A stretch of 33,185 bases of DNA from a bacterium UBP15_UBA6099 (GTDB taxonomy: Bacteria > UBP15 > UBA6099). The stretch's first letter is position 1; every line of letters begins with the position of its first letter. Location: the NCBI GenBank assembly GCA_002435745.1, contig DIWT01000018.1, forward strand, positions 1 to 33,185, in the 5' to 3' direction. Under the pieces are notes generated by a model. That model was not told where the DNA came from and ran no database searches. It saw only the letters and a list, made by a program, of their open reading frames with translations. This document shows, in pieces, positions 31,139 through 33,185 of this stretch. The position numbers and the translations under genes were made by a program.

Positions 31139-32087
31139 CGCTTGATGCCTCCTCGTCGGCGGTCAGTTTGATAAAGACATCTTCCAAAGAAATGGAATCG
31201 CGGGACAGTTCGAGCAGAGTCCATCCGGAAGCTGCGGCCTTGTGAAAGATAGGGCCGCGAGCGTCGAACCCCGCGCGGCAGGAGACGGTGAAACGCTCCG
31301 AACCCTGAGCGACCTCCGCCGCAGGCTCCACCCCATCTACCCCGTCGATGGACAGGAACGTTTGCGCGGCCTCGCCGGGCTTTGCCCCGGCGACCTCCAC
31401 TGTCAGCGAGTCGCCGCCCCGCAGCCGCCGCGCGAGGCCCTCCTGCGTGTCCACCGCCGCCACCCTGCCCTCGTTCAATATCACCACCCTGTCGCATGTC
31501 GCGCTAACTTCCGTCAATATATGCGAGCTTAACAGTATCGTGTTGGTCGCGCTCAGTTCCTTAATCAGGTTTCGTATCTCGATTATCTGGTTCGGGTCCA
31601 GCCCGACCGTCGGCTCGTCCAATATGAGAACATCCGGGTTGTGAATCATCGCCTGCGCCAGCCCGACCCTCTGCCGGTAGCCCTTTGAAATGTTCCTTAT
31701 CAGCCTCCCGGCAACATCCGCTACGCCTGTGCGCTCCATAACTTCGTCCGCTCGGGATGCGCGCGCCTGTTTAGGAACTCCTTTTATCTCCGAAGCGAAC
31801 AAAAGGTAGGACTTGACTGTCATATCGTTGTAGAGTGGAGGAATTTCGGGCAGATAACCGAGACGGCGTTTCACAGCGACGGGAGATTCAGCGATATCCA
31901 TGCCGTCCAGCAGGACGCTCCCGCCGTCGGCGGGCAGATAGCCCGCCATGATCCGCATCAGAGTGGTCTTTCCGGCGGCATTGGGGCCGAGCAAGCCGAG
32001 CGCTTCGCCCTTGTCGAGCCGGAACGACACCCCGTCAACTGCCCGCAGGCTGCCGTAGTTCTTTGTGACGTTCTTTACTTCCAGCAT
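31131..32087 (-). CDS. ABC transporter ATP-binding protein (GldA-like)
   Basis: 318 residues. Walker A is GPNAAGKTT (34-42), the Q-loop region LGYLPEIPPLYNDMT follows, the signature appears as NISKGYRQRVGLA (132-144; GldA-type, not LSGGQ), Walker B is VLILDEPTVGLDP (153-165), and the switch His is at about 189 in LLSSHIL. A C-terminal extension of about 100 residues (215-318) is typical of ABC-2 exporter ATPases. The start has GGAGGAAGGCC upstream. First gene of a four-gene exporter operon; the substrate is unknown. Confidence 0.94.
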   Translation of the reverse strand: MLEVKNVTKNYGSLRAVDGVSFRLDKGEALGLLGPNAAGKTTLMRIMAGYLPADGGSVLLDGMDIAESPVAVKRRLGYLPEIPPLYNDMTVKSYLLFASEIKGVPKQARASRADEVMERTGVADVAGRLIRNISKGYRQRVGLAQAMIHNPDVLILDEPTVGLDPNQIIEIRNLIKELSATNTILLSSHILTEVSATCDRVVILNEGRVAAVDTQEGLARRLRGGDSLTVEVAGAKPGEAAQTFLSIDGVDGVEPAAEVAQGSERFTVSCRAGFDARGPIFHKAAASGWTLLELSRDSISLEDVFIKLTADEEASSDA

Positions 32088-32290
32088 GGCCTTCCTCCGT
32101 CAAATCTATGAAAAACACATCGAAAATAATTTGCGCCAAACACTCCGTCATAAAACCGACGGATGGAATTATAGCCGAACGCGCTGAAAATATTCCCTGC
32201 CCTTCATCATTTTTTGCTCCTTCGCTCCCGCCTGCGCGAAGTTTTTCAATCATCTTTCGACAGTTTTCGCTGTCAACTTGTTCCGAACGC

Positions 32291-32319
32291 TTAAAGTTTT
32301 GCGGCTTTTTCAATATAAT
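32291..32319 (+). promoter_or_regulatory. Candidate promoter of the VKOR-family gene
   Basis: A perfect -10 TATAAT (32314-32319) 17 bp after TTAAAG (32291-32296), about 27 bases before the start codon. Confidence 0.5.
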
Positions 32320-32346
32320 ATTTTGCGATAAGCAAGGAGAATGATT

Positions 32347-33039
32347 ATGAAAAAACGTCTGATTTGTCTGGGCCTCGTTGTGATTTTCTCCGTAGTCGGA
32401 CTTTATTCAGCCATTCATCTGGCGGAAATACACTATAAAAAACCGCATCATCAGTTGATGCTCATAGACACGCTGCCGTTCATGGAAAAGTGGTTTCCGA
32501 GGGATCAGGTGGAGTCGGCGGTGAAAAGTCTGGAAGTTCTTGCGGACGTTAACACGATAAATCCGTTCGACAATCCGGATTTCGACCCCTACGCAGCCGC
32601 TATGAACGCGCCTGCGGCGACAGAAAAGTTCGTCCCGCAGGAATCCTGCGACATTTCGGAAGCGATAAGCTGCACAAAAGTGGACGACAGCGATTATTCA
32701 AAAATCGCGGGGCTGGCTGTGAGCGCGTATGGAATAATCGGTTACATCCTTCTCATCGGCCTTGTCATAATCCACGCCGCGCGCCGCATATCGAGGTCGG
32801 ACGTTTTTGTCTTCATGCTTTGGGTGGGCGCATGGCTCGGCATTTTGTTCTCGATATATCTGACCGTCGTCGAAGCATTCTTCATCAAGAGTTTCTGCCC
32901 GTACTGCTTGGTGTCCGCAGCGGTTATGCTCGGCATATTCATCTGCATGATGGCGGGATTCGGCTTTGAGCCTTTGAGGATGTTCATGCGCGGGGAAATA
33001 TTCCCGACATCCCTGTTCATCAAGAAAAAACAAAGCTAA
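32347..33039 (+). CDS. Vitamin K epoxide reductase (VKOR) family protein
   Basis: 230 residues. VKOR homologs in bacteria reoxidise a DsbA-type partner and pass electrons to quinone. All four cysteines of the family are present: the loop pair Cys101 and Cys109 (CDISEAISC, spacing 8 as in characterised VKORs) and the CPYC active site Cys184/Cys187 in FIKSFCPYCLVSA. TMs are near 5-27, 120-145, 155-177 and 188-206. Between TM1 and the loop cysteines is an unusually long segment of about 75 residues, rich in charged residues and Pro. No thioredoxin domain is fused. The start at 32347 is preferred to an in-frame ATG at 32341 because AAGGAG then has normal spacing. Its likely clients include Cys-rich exported proteins such as the one at 21038-25240. 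Confidence 0.9.
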   Translation: MKKRLICLGLVVIFSVVGLYSAIHLAEIHYKKPHHQLMLIDTLPFMEKWFPRDQVESAVKSLEVLADVNTINPFDNPDFDPYAAAMNAPAATEKFVPQESCDISEAISCTKVDDSDYSKIAGLAVSAYGIIGYILLIGLVIIHAARRISRSDVFVFMLWVGAWLGILFSIYLTVVEAFFIKSFCPYCLVSAAVMLGIFICMMAGFGFEPLRMFMRGEIFPTSLFIKKKQS

Positions 33040-33093
33040 AAACGCGCCGGGGCAATTCATCGCATGCGTCAGCAATGAAACAAAATAACAGAA

Positions 33094-33128
33094 GCCGATT
33101 TTGCGAGAACGAAGTTCCGAAAATCGGC
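33094..33128 (+). terminator. Hairpin downstream of the VKOR gene, possible terminator
   Basis: Arms GCCGATTTT (33094-33102) and AAAATCGGC (33120-33128) with an inner GAAC/GTTC stem, followed 10 bases later by a run of eight T. It is 55 bases past the stop codon. The T-run is a little distant for a textbook terminator. Confidence 0.5.
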
Positions 33129-33144
33129 GACCAAAAGTTTTTTT

Positions 33145-33185
33145 GGAAGGGGCGCGGGGAAACCTATTTTTGCAAAAAATGGTTT
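33145..33185. repeat. Partial palindromic intergenic repeat at window end (left arm)
   Basis: GGAAGGGGCGCGGGGAAACC is followed by an almost perfect palindrome centred on TTTTTGCAAAAA (33160-33185). The sequence stops before the expected GC-rich right arm, which is what the window's first 50 bases resemble. The copy at 133-170 shares its start and end. Confidence 0.65.

Noticed and set aside
1..33185. CRISPR arrays, tRNA or rRNA genes, integrase or transposase genes
   Set aside because: I looked for regularly spaced repeats, tRNA-like cloverleaf sequence and recombinase motifs and saw none; the repeats present are intergenic palindromes.

Overview
The window reads as a moderately GC-rich bacterial chromosome fragment. 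It carries 24 protein genes and no tRNA or rRNA that I can see. A Gram-negative (diderm) cell is suggested by a lipobox TPR lipoprotein, an exported PhnD-like binding protein, a very large secreted Cys-rich protein and a VKOR-type disulfide enzyme. I cannot name a phylum from the sequence. Sigma70-like promoters (TTGATT/TTGACA with 17 bp to TAGAAT/TAAAAT) precede most transcription units. Both window ends lie inside copies of the same palindromic intergenic repeat, as expected if this is a whole contig broken at repeats.

Layout. 1-513: intergenic repeats, including a MITE-like element with nested palindromes. 514-2042: a divergent pair, TPR lipoprotein and zinc-ribbon membrane protein. 2133-8389: an acetyl-CoA node made of a canonical thiolase and a long acetyl-CoA hydrolase/CoA-transferase (both minus strand) and a divergent acetyl-CoA synthetase (acs, plus strand). 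8631-12645: a tight four-gene operon of two thiolase-fold proteins that appear to lack the catalytic Cys/His/Cys set, a SCP2-SCP2-zinc ribbon-OB (DUF35) fusion, and a stand-alone DUF35 protein. A convergent fumarylacetoacetate-hydrolase-family gene follows. 13471-18197: a phosphate theme with a Na/Pi cotransporter, a HAMP histidine kinase and a divergent orphan PhnD-like binding protein. 18643-20798: a deoxyhypusine-synthase-like gene behind a xylose-isomerase-type TIM-barrel gene. 21038-25240: a 1400-residue Cys-decorated Fn3-like secreted protein ending in one dockerin/EF-hand-like loop. 25433-27796: a lipid kinase, STAS protein and receiver-HATPase operon, a partner-switching module. 27935-32087: a four-gene Gld-like ABC exporter. 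32347-33039: a VKOR-family protein.

The strongest candidate for something new is the 8631-12645 operon. The thiolase-fold plus DUF35 pairing recalls the archaeal thiolase/HMG-CoA synthase/DUF35 complex, BbsAB and the steroid retro-aldolase Ltp2-ChsH2. The missing thiolase residues fit the aldolase-like (Ltp) branch better than a true thiolase, and the added tandem SCP2 domains suggest a hydrophobic acyl-CoA substrate. This is inference from motifs read by eye. Dispersed repeats (3449-3672, 15159-15198, 18358-18540) show at least two intergenic repeat families, one apparently inserted into the other.
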